A DNA stretch of 17,140 bases, taken from NCBI GenBank assembly GCA_049522195.1, contig JBEKOB010000086.1, forward strand, positions 1 to 17,140, in the 5' to 3' direction. The notes under the pieces were generated by a model. The model saw only the letters and a list, made by a program, of their open reading frames with translations, ran no database searches and was not told where the DNA came from. The position numbers and the translations under genes were made by a program. Positions 1 through 7,343 of the stretch are shown piece after piece. Source of the DNA: UBA9647 sp049522195. Its GTDB lineage: Bacteria; Bacteroidota; Ignavibacteria; UBA10030. Position 1 is the stretch's first letter. The number at the start of each line of letters is the position of its first letter.

Positions 1-2
1 GA

Positions 3-1502
3 TCACTTTCGCGGCCACTGTCGCACATCGCTCTGTTGGGTTTAGACTATCGGCTCGACGACAATGACAAGATTGGCCTGTCGGGGCATTATCGTTATAG
101 GGGGTTCACCAGAAACGATGCCTCAACGTACGTTCTGACAAACAGCAACGTCATCACCGATGATTACGATCGTCTTCGCGTGGATTATGAATTCCAAAGA
201 GAAGGAGGCCTCACCGGGTTTGTCCAGCATAACTTTGATGGAGAGGATCACAAACTGCGGGTCGAGTTCAATGCCTCACAATCACCGGAACAGGAAGACA
301 ATCACTATACTGATGCCTATCGAGTCCCCACGAGCCCGCAAACGTACGATAACACCTTGATCAAAAACACCGAGTGGACAAAACAGCTCAACGCAGACTA
401 CACGTACCATTTTGCCGAGCATTCGACGTTTGAGGCAGGGTACGCCGGAGAATTCAACAAGAGAGATATGGATTTCTATGGTGAGTATTTTGATCCCACC
501 CAACTCGCATTCGTGAAGGATTTCCAGAAAACCAACCGGTTCATCTACAACGAAACAATTCAGGCTTTGTATGGGACGTACGAGAACACATTCGGGTTGC
601 TCAGCGTCTTGGGCGGCCTGCGCGCCGAGGGATCCTTCGTCAAGTCTGATCTGGTTACCGGGGATTCGATTATTTCCAATGACAATTTCAATCTCTACCC
701 CACACTGCATTTCGCATACAAATTCAGTGAGCTCACGGAATTGCAGCTCAACTACAGCCGACGCGTCAATAGGCCCGAGGGGGATGACCTGAATCCTTTC
801 CCTGAATACCAGGATCCTCGGAACCTTCGCTCCGGTAATCCGCGCCTGAAGCCCGAGTATATTAATTCGATAGAATTCGGTTGGCAGTGGCAAAACGACA
901 ACATCACGGTCGTCCCGAGCCTCTTCTATCGCAACAGGTATAATGGGTTCACAACCGTCATCAAGGCACTCAATGACTCCACACTCCTGACGACGCACGA
1001 GAATCTGTCGAGCGATCAATCGGCGGGGTTTGAATTCGTGCTTGCAGGCAACGTGGGGAATATCTTTACCGCGAATTTCAGTGCGAACGCCTTCTACGAA
1101 CAGATTGATGCGTCCAACCTGGGATTTGGCAGCAACAAATCGACCGTGTCGTGGAGCGGCACCTTGAACGCGAGCGTGAACCTGACAAAGGCAACGATGA
1201 TTCAGATCAACTCGAATTATCGTTCAATACGACTCACTCCTCAAGGGCAAAACAGGCCAAGCTTTGTCCTGAACATGGGATTTCGGCAGGACCTTTTCGA
1301 CGAGAAGTTCTCAATCATTATGACGGTCTCCGACTTGCTGAAAACCATGAATAGAAAGACGGATCTGAATACCCCCTGGTTGATCCAGAACGTGGTGAGT
1401 ACCCGTGATTCGAGAATTGTGTACCTTGGCTTGACGTACCATTTTGGCACGCCGACAAAGAAATCCAAAGACAAATCATTACAGTACGATAACGGTTTAT
1501 AG
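3..1502 (+). CDS. TonB-dependent receptor, outer-membrane beta-barrel C-terminal part (5'-truncated by window edge)
   Basis: The reading frame is open to the left edge, so this is the 3' end of a longer gene; the TTG at 36 is not its start. About 500 residues are visible, nearly all alternating beta-strand pattern. A block around 760-870 reads NYSRRVNRPEGDDLNPF, then GNPRLKPEY. This is the hallmark of the Bacteroidota outer-membrane barrel family (OMP_b-brl_3, PF14905), whose full members carry an N-terminal carboxypeptidase-like domain and plug that would lie outside the window. The last barrel strand (IVYLGLTYHFG) is followed by a polar lysine-rich tail of about 16 residues rather than ending in Phe. 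The substrate cannot be told. The next gene starts 133 bp downstream on the same strand, so co-transcription is possible. Family call is firm; function is generic. Confidence 0.85.
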   Translation, partial: SLSRPLSHIALLGLDYRLDDNDKIGLSGHYRYRGFTRNDASTYVLTNSNVITDDYDRLRVDYEFQREGGLTGFVQHNFDGEDHKLRVEFNASQSPEQEDNHYTDAYRVPTSPQTYDNTLIKNTEWTKQLNADYTYHFAEHSTFEAGYAGEFNKRDMDFYGEYFDPTQLAFVKDFQKTNRFIYNETIQALYGTYENTFGLLSVLGGLRAEGSFVKSDLVTGDSIISNDNFNLYPTLHFAYKFSELTELQLNYSRRVNRPEGDDLNPFPEYQDPRNLRSGNPRLKPEYINSIEFGWQWQNDNITVVPSLFYRNRYNGFTTVIKALNDSTLLTTHENLSSDQSAGFEFVLAGNVGNIFTANFSANAFYEQIDASNLGFGSNKSTVSWSGTLNASVNLTKATMIQINSNYRSIRLTPQGQNRPSFVLNMGFRQDLFDEKFSIIMTVSDLLKTMNRKTDLNTPWLIQNVVSTRDSRIVYLGLTYHFGTPTKKSKDKSLQYDNGL

Positions 1503-1635
1503 CTATGGCTTTCGATTGACAAGGGGCGTTGGCACGCCCTGGGTCCATCTCGCTATTATTTTGATTCGGTAGGACAACAAACAATAGTCGCAGGGTGTAT
1601 GCGATAATCACTCATCCGTCATCAAGGAGAGTCAT

Positions 1636-2154
1636 ATGAAAACATTTCTTCGGTTTACCACGATCGTTCTCGTGGGCATGCTGGCCATCTGCGTCGCAAC
1701 GAACGCGCAGGATAAGAAAATCACCAAGAAGGATGTTCCCGCTGCGGTCCTGAAGGCATTTGCAGCTGCCTATCCGAAGGCGAAAGTGAACAACTATGGC
1801 ACAGAGGTGGAAAAGGGAATCAAGTACTATGAGCTCGAGACGGTCGAGGGAAAGATCAAACGCGACCTTCTTTACAATGCGGACGGAACTCTCGCCGAAC
1901 TGGAAGAGATATTGACCCCGGCTATGGTGCCGGACGACATCGCAAAGGCGGTCAAAGCAGATTTTCCCAAGGGGAAAATCGTGAGCGGCGAAAAAACGAC
2001 GCATGGTAGCGCAGTGACCTTTGACATCGTCGTAGTGAACGGCAAAGAAAAAGTCAGAGTTAACCTTAGCGCCGATGGCAAGATCCAGAAGAAGACCGTT
2101 ATGAAGTCGAAGAAGGAAAAGGAGGAGAAAGAAGAGAAGGAAGAAAAGGAATAG
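1636..2154 (+). CDS. secreted PepSY-like (BLIP-like fold) small protein
   Basis: This is a 172-residue protein with a Sec signal peptide (hydrophobic core FTTIVLVGMLAICV, cleavage probably after ATNAQ near residue 25). The mature part shows two tandem PepSY-like units. Residues about 31-95 carry VPAAVLKAFAAAYPKAK then KYYELETVEGK, and residues about 98-155 carry VPDDIAKAVKADFPKGK then AVTFDIVVVNGKEK. The pattern of helix (xxxvxxaFxxxyPxA), strand and NADG/SADG turn is typical of the PepSY_like family (PF11396) of Bacteroidota periplasmic or secreted proteins, which have no established reaction. The protein ends in a charged KSKKEKEEKEEKEEKE tail encoded by a purine-only run. A clear AAGGAG at 1624-1629 lies 6 nt before the ATG. 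A candidate terminator follows at 2191-2235. It may be co-transcribed with the upstream receptor. Confidence 0.85.
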   Translation: MKTFLRFTTIVLVGMLAICVATNAQDKKITKKDVPAAVLKAFAAAYPKAKVNNYGTEVEKGIKYYELETVEGKIKRDLLYNADGTLAELEEILTPAMVPDDIAKAVKADFPKGKIVSGEKTTHGSAVTFDIVVVNGKEKVRVNLSADGKIQKKTVMKSKKEKEEKEEKEEKE

Positions 2155-2190
2155 CGGCAAACACAGAAGACTTCGCTCGCTGTAACGGCA

Positions 2191-2235
2191 GACCGGGTGG
2201 TGCAGGGTTCATTGCGCCCCCGGTCCCTTATTTAT
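2191..2235 (+). terminator. candidate rho-independent terminator after the PepSY-like gene
   Basis: GACCGGG (2191-2197) pairs with CCCGGTC (2219-2225). After a one-base bulge the stem continues as GGTGCA/TGCGCC with one G-T wobble, giving about 13 pairs and an 8-nt loop. The 3' flank is CCTTATTTATAT, which is T-rich but not a clean T-run. Position 37 nt after the PepSY-like stop fits termination. Confidence 0.5.
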
Positions 2236-2344
2236 ATGCCATTGGCCTCAACCTCGTTTTGTCGAGTGAAGTTGATGTACTCAACTCGAACAAACACACC
2301 ACTCGTCGATTCTGCGCTTGCACATCCGTTCGACACAAATTGTC

Positions 2345-2376
2345 AAAAAAAAGCCATCCTGCTTGCGCAGGATGGC
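2345..2376 (-). terminator. rho-independent terminator of the pilin-like gene
   Basis: There is a perfect 10-bp stem, GCCATCCTGC (2353-2362) with GCAGGATGGC (2367-2376), and a 4-nt loop. It is flanked on the plus strand by eight A (2345-2352). Read on the minus strand this is a hairpin followed by eight T, an ideal intrinsic terminator 31 nt after the stop of the 2407-2790 gene. Confidence 0.9.
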
Positions 2377-2406
2377 CATTGTTCAAATCGACCCTAAGAC
2401 TGGCGC

Positions 2407-2790
2407 TTACTGGAAATCGCCAGAATAGACCCAAGTGCCCAGCTTTCCATCACTGTCAATCGTGACCTTGATGGTGTTCGAAGCATTCTGAGCAGAGGTT
2501 GCCGTGAAGACGATCGTGTTTGTCGTCGGTGCGGCCGTATAGGTTCCATTCTCATTCGTTTTCATCTTTGAAGGTATGGCAAACGTGGTGTAGTCACCTT
2601 GTCCACCGCCCATTGAGCTCGGACGAATCCTGAACTGGTACGCCTGTGCGGCGAGGTTGTTCAGGTCGTTGATGATAGCATCACGGTTTGACTGTACGCT
2701 TTGAGCGCTGAAGAGGCTCAAGCCGACTGCAATGGCGATACCAACGATGATAACGCCCAGGATGATGAGCAGAAGTTGCTGTTGTCCCAT
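2407..2790 (-). CDS. type IV pilin-like small membrane/secreted protein with minimal leader
   Basis: This is a 127-residue protein beginning MGQQQLLLIILGVIIVG. The N-terminal hydrophobic helix spans residues about 6-27 and continues into an amphipathic segment (SVQSNRDAIINDLNNLAAQAYQF). A small Gly/Thr-rich beta domain follows (residues about 57-127). The helix-plus-beta head layout is that of type IV pilins or pseudopilins. However, the leader would be only Met-Gly, and the usual Glu at mature position 5 is absent (it would be Leu if cleavage follows Gly2). A good AAGGAG lies about 8 nt before the ATG (minus strand), and a strong terminator closes the gene, so it looks monocistronic. No pilus assembly gene (PilB, PilC, PilD, PilQ) is in the window. 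It resembles short pilin-like hypothetical proteins I associate with Ignavibacteria. An ordinary single-pass anchored protein is the alternative. Confidence 0.7.
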   Translation of the reverse strand: MGQQQLLLIILGVIIVGIAIAVGLSLFSAQSVQSNRDAIINDLNNLAAQAYQFRIRPSSMGGGQGDYTTFAIPSKMKTNENGTYTAAPTTNTIVFTATSAQNASNTIKVTIDSDGKLGTWVYSGDFQ

Positions 2791-3077
2791 AAAAAGTTCT
2801 CCTTAAGAGGTGAGTGTTTGGGTATCCTTACAGCTGGTGAATCTGTTTCTGGTTCATTGGCTTCTGGTTTTATGTGCATATCCCGTGCCAAGTGCAGCGC
2901 TGGCCAATTGCGAGCATTCCTGCCTCCATGATGTAGATTGAGATGTCATATTTACCGGTCCCAGTCAAAGTTTCCGCGTAAACCTTTCCACTCTCCCCGG
3001 CTTCCCTTCTCAATCAAATCACAATTCTCTCTCCAATATTAAAAACCATTAATCTCAGAGGCACAATATCATTTCCT

Positions 3078-5183
3078 TTAGAGGTGGATTCTCATGCCGC
3101 CAAACACCTCCCGCCGCGCGGCCGGCTGGTACGCGTTTCCACCCGGGTCAGGCTCTGTGAACGCGATATACTCTTTGTCCGTAATATTGCGAACCTGGAA
3201 ACTCAGTTCCACCTGATGGCCGGACATGCTGATGTCATAGCTCAGTCGTGCATGAAGGAGTGCGTACCCATCCGCCGCTTCGGCTTCTATGTTGGCGCCG
3301 TCGATATACGTTTTGCTCATCGCCTCGGCGCTCAAGCCAACAGTAAAACCCGGAGAGATGATGTACCGGGCATCGAGCGCGAACTGATGCTTCGGCGAAT
3401 TGGGGAGCCAGTTCCCGTCCTTGACGAATTTCTGTACGGCGGGATCATCCATGACAACCTGAATCGGTTTTGAATTTGTGTACTGGAACGCGGAGAACGT
3501 GTACGCAGCCTGAATGTCGAACGATCGATCGGGAAGATATTCAATGAAGAATTCGGCCCCGGACCTTCGACTTGAAGCCGAATTCCGGTAAAACGTCTCC
3601 TGATTGCGAAGAGGATCCGTGATCCGATAGCGGTCAAAATCATTTGCCGTTGTCAGAGAGAACCCGGTAAACTCGTAGCGGAGCGTGCTTCCCATGATGT
3701 GTCTCACACCAACTTCAAATCCTTCCGATGTAGCCGACGTCAGGTGCGTATTGAAGCCGCCGAAGTGGTCAGGGTTCTGAGCAAGCTCTTCCGTCGCCGG
3801 CGGCATGAACCCCTGGCCCCAACTGGCAAACATCGTGACGGCCTGTTGGGGAGAATACGTCAAGCCGATGCGAGCTGTTGTCTTGGAGAAGTTCGCGTTA
3901 CCTAACAGATCGATCGGGCTTTTCAGCAGGTCCTGAAGCTCGTTGTGTATGTTGTCGTACCTCACGCATCCCATCAGTCCGTAATTGCTGCCGATGTCGA
4001 GTTTTTCCAGGAGAAACCATCCAACACCACTTTGCTTGATGGTCTCCTTGGAACGGATGGTATCGCCTTCCACTGCGTGCAGGTTGTCCACGCGGTGCTC
4101 ATCAATCGTTTGCCCCTCGACATCGACACCGACACTGAGCGTGTTACGCAGATAGGCTTCACGCTCGCCTGACCGCAAGGTGTACTGCAGCGAGCCTCCC
4201 GGCGTCGTGATGGTACGGTGATTGAACGTCCTGTTGTTCGCTTCAGTGAACAACGTCCCCTTGACATACGCGCCGAAATCCAACGATTGGTTGTCCCTGA
4301 TCTTCAACGAACCGGTTGTGCCAAACGTTGTCCTGTTCGTCGAGAGGTACTCATCAAAAGGAATTGCATCGGGATTTGCCTGGCGGGCGTCCTGTCTGTA
4401 CTGGTCGAGATTAATACCTTCCGGATTCTCGTGAAATGTTTCAGACCTGGTGAAGACCGGCGTCAGCTGAAGACCCGGTGTCGGCATCCAGGTTGCTTTC
4501 CCGTACGCGATGTTGCTCCAGAAGTGTGTGTGCTCCCGAAACCCGTCTCCCATCGTCCGGGAAATCGAAACACGATAGTTGATCGCCGGTGCGTTTCCAC
4601 CGAATTGGCCGAACGCCTTCCAGAATCCGTTCGAGCCTCCCGTGAATGCCGCATCCCCGGACAGAGGCGCGTTTGGAGAGTTCTGCGTTGCGATGTTGAT
4701 GATTCCCCCTGAAGCGCTTCCACCGTAGATCGAAGCAGCCGGTCCTCTCAATACCTCAATTCTTTCCAACGCCGAATAATCGACGTCAAAGAAATCTGGC
4801 GCGAATCCAGTCGGATCATTGAGCGGAATCCCATCGAGGAGGATCCCGATCCCGCGTATACCGCGTTCAGTCAATATCCCCTGACCACGGATGGATAGAT
4901 GCACCCTGCTCCCGTTCGCCTGGTTGTCGACCTTCACGCCCGGCACCAATTTCAATGGCTCATCCATCGCGACAGCCCGTGACATCGCCTGGAACGTTTC
5001 GGGTCCGACAAGGCTCGTCGAGAATGGGATCTCTTTGAGTGGAAGAGTGATCCTGGATCCTGTCACAACGACCTCTGGATATTTGAATTCCAGTGTATCT
5101 TTCCCGGTATGCTGGGACGTTGCGGGTTGTGCGAGAACAACGACAAACAGGAGAAATTTGCAGACAGCTTTTAGGTTCTTCAT
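3078..5183 (-). CDS. TonB-dependent outer-membrane receptor (no carboxypeptidase-like N-terminal domain)
   Basis: I place the start at the ATG ending at 5183. It gives 701 residues and opens directly with a signal peptide (MKNLKAVCKFLLFVVVLAQP, cleavage near ATSQ). The frame extends 26 codons further to a TTG at 5261, but that extension has no signal-like features. A TonB-box-like stretch (EFKYPEVVVTGSR, residues about 32-44) is followed by the plug (45-170), containing HLSIRGQGI, GIGILLDGIPLND and RIEVLRGPAASIYG then GGIINI. A 22-strand-type barrel follows to the C-terminus (GGMRIHL). The length and the lack of a carboxypeptidase-like domain resemble siderophore, vitamin or metal-chelate receptors rather than SusC-type glycan transporters. 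No SusD-like gene is adjacent. The substrate is not determinable. It is divergent from the M28 peptidase gene. Confidence 0.92.
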   Translation of the reverse strand: MKNLKAVCKFLLFVVVLAQPATSQHTGKDTLEFKYPEVVVTGSRITLPLKEIPFSTSLVGPETFQAMSRAVAMDEPLKLVPGVKVDNQANGSRVHLSIRGQGILTERGIRGIGILLDGIPLNDPTGFAPDFFDVDYSALERIEVLRGPAASIYGGSASGGIINIATQNSPNAPLSGDAAFTGGSNGFWKAFGQFGGNAPAINYRVSISRTMGDGFREHTHFWSNIAYGKATWMPTPGLQLTPVFTRSETFHENPEGINLDQYRQDARQANPDAIPFDEYLSTNRTTFGTTGSLKIRDNQSLDFGAYVKGTLFTEANNRTFNHRTITTPGGSLQYTLRSGEREAYLRNTLSVGVDVEGQTIDEHRVDNLHAVEGDTIRSKETIKQSGVGWFLLEKLDIGSNYGLMGCVRYDNIHNELQDLLKSPIDLLGNANFSKTTARIGLTYSPQQAVTMFASWGQGFMPPATEELAQNPDHFGGFNTHLTSATSEGFEVGVRHIMGSTLRYEFTGFSLTTANDFDRYRITDPLRNQETFYRNSASSRRSGAEFFIEYLPDRSFDIQAAYTFSAFQYTNSKPIQVVMDDPAVQKFVKDGNWLPNSPKHQFALDARYIISPGFTVGLSAEAMSKTYIDGANIEAEAADGYALLHARLSYDISMSGHQVELSFQVRNITDKEYIAFTEPDPGGNAYQPAARREVFGGMRIHL

Positions 5184-5501
5184 AGTTGAGCGCGGGCTTG
5201 GTGTGAAGGGGAACAATTTAATCCTGGAGACAATGTTGTCAAGAGTTTGCGTAAAAAGCAAAAATGATGCGTTGGAAAGGCTTCTGTTGGCTTTATCATC
5301 GAGGGCGAATACCGGGATTTGTGGACGTTCGCATCTTTGGAAAAAAAGGATTTACTTGTGTTCGGGCGACCGAAGGTCCGACCCAGTTGCCGCAACCAAT
5401 GCTGCCGGCTGACGTATGCATTACATTGAGCCTGCCTGTTCTCGGTTTGAAAACAATTTAATCCACCCCACCCATTCTACCTTCAAGAAGGAGAACTCCA
5501 T
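5184..5501. promoter_or_regulatory. 318-bp divergent intergenic region
   Basis: This region separates the minus-strand TonB receptor from the plus-strand M28 peptidase and must hold both promoters. It contains a candidate minus-strand promoter (5215-5242). A 13-nt direct repeat, AACAATTTAATCC, occurs at 5212-5224 and 5452-5464, and an AAGGAG ribosome site for the peptidase lies at 5488-5493. A GC-rich hairpin with an internal loop sits around 5362-5384. No cobalamin, TPP or SAM riboswitch core was recognisable on either strand. Confidence 0.6.
5215..5242 (-). promoter_or_regulatory. candidate sigma70-like promoter of the TonB receptor
   Basis: Reading the minus strand there is a perfect TTGACA (-35, 5237-5242), a 16-nt spacer and TAAATT (-10, 5215-5220; 4 of 6 matches). 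It would start transcription near 5207, leaving a leader of about 24 nt before the ATG at 5183. The TTG at 5261 would lie upstream of this promoter, which supports the later start. The -35 overlaps the palindrome GACAA-TG-TTGTC (5229-5240), a possible operator half-site pair. Bacteroidota-type promoters differ from this consensus, so confidence is limited. Confidence 0.35.
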
Positions 5502-7130
5502 ATGAAGAGAAGCTACGCTTTCGCATTCGTGGCTTTTGTGCTCGCCTCTTCCATTGCGTTTTCACAACCAGCGCGTCCGTCTGTTGACACGACTGCGATC
5601 GCCGCAATTAAAGATGAAGCACTGAACCATTCACAAGTGATGCAAACATTGAGTTATCTTTGCGACGTGTACGGCCCGCGACTCACCTGGTCACCCGAAT
5701 ACAAACAGGCCGCACAATGGGCAAGCGGGAAACTCAAAGAATGGGGACTGCAGGACGTTCACTTCGAGAACTGGGCGCCGCTGGGCAAGGGCTGGACTCT
5801 GAAGAAATTCTCGGCGCAAGTACTCGGTCCTCGCGCATTTCCGTTGATTGCGTACCCCAAGGCCTGGTCCCCGAGCACGGACGGTCCCGTTCGCGGAGAG
5901 CTCGTGTACCTGAAAGCCGGCTCCGAAACCGAACTCGACAGTTTCAAGGGAAAGCTGAAGGACGCCATCGTCCTGCTCGATGCGCCGCGCCCGTTGCGGG
6001 CCCACTTCCAGCCGGACGCCACGAGGTTCACCGACTCAGCGCTGGTGCGCTATGCCAATGCAGATGTGTCGGCAGGCCAGATGATGCCTGATTCTTCGAT
6101 GATGCAGTACTACATCAAGATGTTGCAGTTCAGCGCAAAGAAGCTCGCATTCTGCCAGAAGGAAGGGGCAGCGGTCATCATCAACAACGCCAGCGGAGAT
6201 GACGGAACCGTCTTCACGCAGGAGGCGTCATCGGGATATGTGCCGCAGGGGTTCTCCGATCTTTTCAGCCCCACGACAAGCGCATACGGTGAGAAGGCTC
6301 CCCCGGTCCTGCCCCAGGTTTCGATCGCAGCCGAGGACTACAACAGGATCATGCGGATGATTGAAAAAGGACAGAAGGTCACGGCCGAGGTCAATCTTGA
6401 AGTATCGATGACGAAGCCGGATTCCGCGTTCAATATCATTGCTGAGATCCCGGGCACCGATTTGAAAGATGAGATCGTGATGATTGGAGGTCACTTTGAT
6501 TCGTGGCACGCTGGCACAGGAGCAACGGACAACGGGACGGGCTCTGCAGTGTGTCTTGAAGCAGTGCGCATTCTTGAAAAGCTGGGCCTGAAACCGCGAC
6601 GGACGATTCGCATCGGATTGTGGGGAGGCGAGGAGCAGGGGCTGTTCGGTTCGCGTGCGTATGTAGCCAGACATCTGGCCGAGCAGGATGGCGATTTCAT
6701 CAGCGTGATGATGGGACGCGGAGGCCCGATCAAGAAGAAGGCCGAGTTTGATAAATTCTCAGTCTACTTCAACAACGACAATGGCACGGGAAAAGTGCGC
6801 GGCGTGTGGATGCAGGGGAATGAAGCGGCGCGCCCGATCTTTCGTGAATGGCTCGCGAAGTACAACGATCCGACTGCGCAAACACTTTCTCTCTCGAACA
6901 CCGGCGGCACGGATCACCTCTCCTACGATGGCGTGGGCCTTCCCGGATTCCAGTTCATCCAGGATCCCATCGATTACGGCATGCGAACGCACCATTCGAA
7001 CGAAGACGTCTGGGACCGTGCACAGGAAGGAGATTTGAAGCAGGCTTCAGCGATTATGGCGATGTTCGCCTACAATGCAGCGATGCAGCCTGAGAAATTC
7101 CCGCGAAAGCCGATGCCGGGCACGAAGTAA
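5502..7130 (+). CDS. secreted M28-family zinc metallopeptidase (carboxypeptidase Q-like) with PA-type insertion
   Basis: This is a 542-residue protein with a signal peptide (residues 1 to about 22, ending SIAFSQ). The catalytic domain carries the M28 pattern: GGHFDSW (His331, Asp333), ATDNGTGS (bridging Asp343), LWGGEEQG (Glu377-Glu378, general base plus zinc ligand), Asp426 in FNNDNGTG as likely ligand, and THHSNEDVWD (His497/His498). The stretch at residues about 115-290, with KGKLKDAIVLLD and GAAVIINNA, resembles the protease-associated (PA) insertion of this family. Overall length and order match plasma glutamate carboxypeptidase/carboxypeptidase Q proteins, which release C-terminal residues from short peptides. 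All metal ligands appear present, so it should be active, probably in the periplasm or outside. AAGGAG at 5488-5493 supports the ATG at 5502. A strong terminator follows at 7171-7206. Exact substrate is unknown. Confidence 0.93.
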   Translation: MKRSYAFAFVAFVLASSIAFSQPARPSVDTTAIAAIKDEALNHSQVMQTLSYLCDVYGPRLTWSPEYKQAAQWASGKLKEWGLQDVHFENWAPLGKGWTLKKFSAQVLGPRAFPLIAYPKAWSPSTDGPVRGELVYLKAGSETELDSFKGKLKDAIVLLDAPRPLRAHFQPDATRFTDSALVRYANADVSAGQMMPDSSMMQYYIKMLQFSAKKLAFCQKEGAAVIINNASGDDGTVFTQEASSGYVPQGFSDLFSPTTSAYGEKAPPVLPQVSIAAEDYNRIMRMIEKGQKVTAEVNLEVSMTKPDSAFNIIAEIPGTDLKDEIVMIGGHFDSWHAGTGATDNGTGSAVCLEAVRILEKLGLKPRRTIRIGLWGGEEQGLFGSRAYVARHLAEQDGDFISVMMGRGGPIKKKAEFDKFSVYFNNDNGTGKVRGVWMQGNEAARPIFREWLAKYNDPTAQTLSLSNTGGTDHLSYDGVGLPGFQFIQDPIDYGMRTHHSNEDVWDRAQEGDLKQASAIMAMFAYNAAMQPEKFPRKPMPGTK

Positions 7131-7170
7131 ACCCGGTACTACGGCGTCTCACGCAATGGGGCCAGAACAA

Positions 7171-7206
7171 CAACGGGGCAAGCACACGCTTGCCCCGTTG
7201 TTTTTT
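7171..7206 (+). terminator. rho-independent terminator of the M28 peptidase gene
   Basis: CAACGGGGCAAGC (7171-7183) pairs perfectly with GCTTGCCCCGTTG (7188-7200) around an ACAC loop. A run of six T (7201-7206) follows. The preceding AA residues can also pair into the T-tract. It lies 41 nt after the stop codon. Confidence 0.93.
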
Positions 7207-7248
7207 GACAGGCCCCGGCCCACAGTGACCATCTTTGACGAGACCTCA

Positions 7249-7288
7249 AAAAAAGAAAAGGTTCTTCGATAGATAATGTATCGAAGAA
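7249..7288 (-). terminator. rho-independent terminator of the large minus-strand operon
   Basis: A 10-bp stem TTCTTCGATA (7262-7271) pairs with TATCGAAGAA (7279-7288) around a 7-nt loop. On the plus strand it is preceded by an A-rich run (about 7248-7259). Read on the minus strand it is a hairpin followed by CC and a long T-rich tract, 55 nt after the PorV-like stop. It is the only clear terminator for the seven-gene unit. Confidence 0.8.
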
Positions 7289-7294
7289 GGTTCA

Positions 7295-7319
7295 TGTCCG
7301 ACAGTTCAACTGTCGGACA
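7295..7319. repeat. 25-bp perfect inverted repeat between the operon stop and its terminator
   Basis: TGTCCGACAGTT (7295-7306) and AACTGTCGGACA (7308-7319) are perfect inverted copies around a single C. In RNA this gives a 9-10 bp hairpin. It lies between the PorV-like stop codon (7344) and the minus-strand terminator. It has no adjacent T-run of its own, so it may stabilise the mRNA 3' end or be a protein-binding palindrome. Confidence 0.7.
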
Positions 7320-7343
7320 ACAGAAGATCAAGTGGAACGTGGA

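Noticed and set aside
282..1019. 245-codon antisense frame over the first receptor gene
   Set aside because: It lies entirely within a clearly recognised beta-barrel coding region and shows no domain pattern.
1523..1540. GGGCGT-TGGC-ACGCCC hairpin after the first receptor gene
   Set aside because: The stem is only six pairs and no T-run follows, so I do not call a terminator. The receptor and PepSY-like gene may still be co-transcribed.
1612..2160. 182-codon minus-strand frame covering the PepSY-like gene
   Set aside because: The Leu/Phe-rich start is only the complement of the purine tract. The plus strand has the signal peptide, ribosome site and PepSY pattern.
2855..2915. Sigma54-like GG/GC spacing upstream of the pilin-like gene
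   Set aside because: The distance between the GG and GC elements is 8 rather than 10 nt and the flanking consensus is missing. No other promoter in 2791-3077 was convincing.
4218..4712. 164-codon frame opposite the second TonB receptor
   Set aside because: It is antisense to the plug and barrel coding sequence, Arg/Cys-rich, with no recognisable motif.
5184..5261. 26-codon N-terminal extension of the second TonB receptor from a TTG at 5261
   Set aside because: The downstream ATG at 5183 starts a proper signal peptide, and the candidate promoter lies inside the extension.
5262..5501. Possible riboswitch in the leader of the TonB receptor
   Set aside because: There is a GC-rich hairpin near 5362-5384, but no cobalamin, TPP or SAM consensus core was found on either strand. 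The likely promoter lies downstream of it for the receptor.
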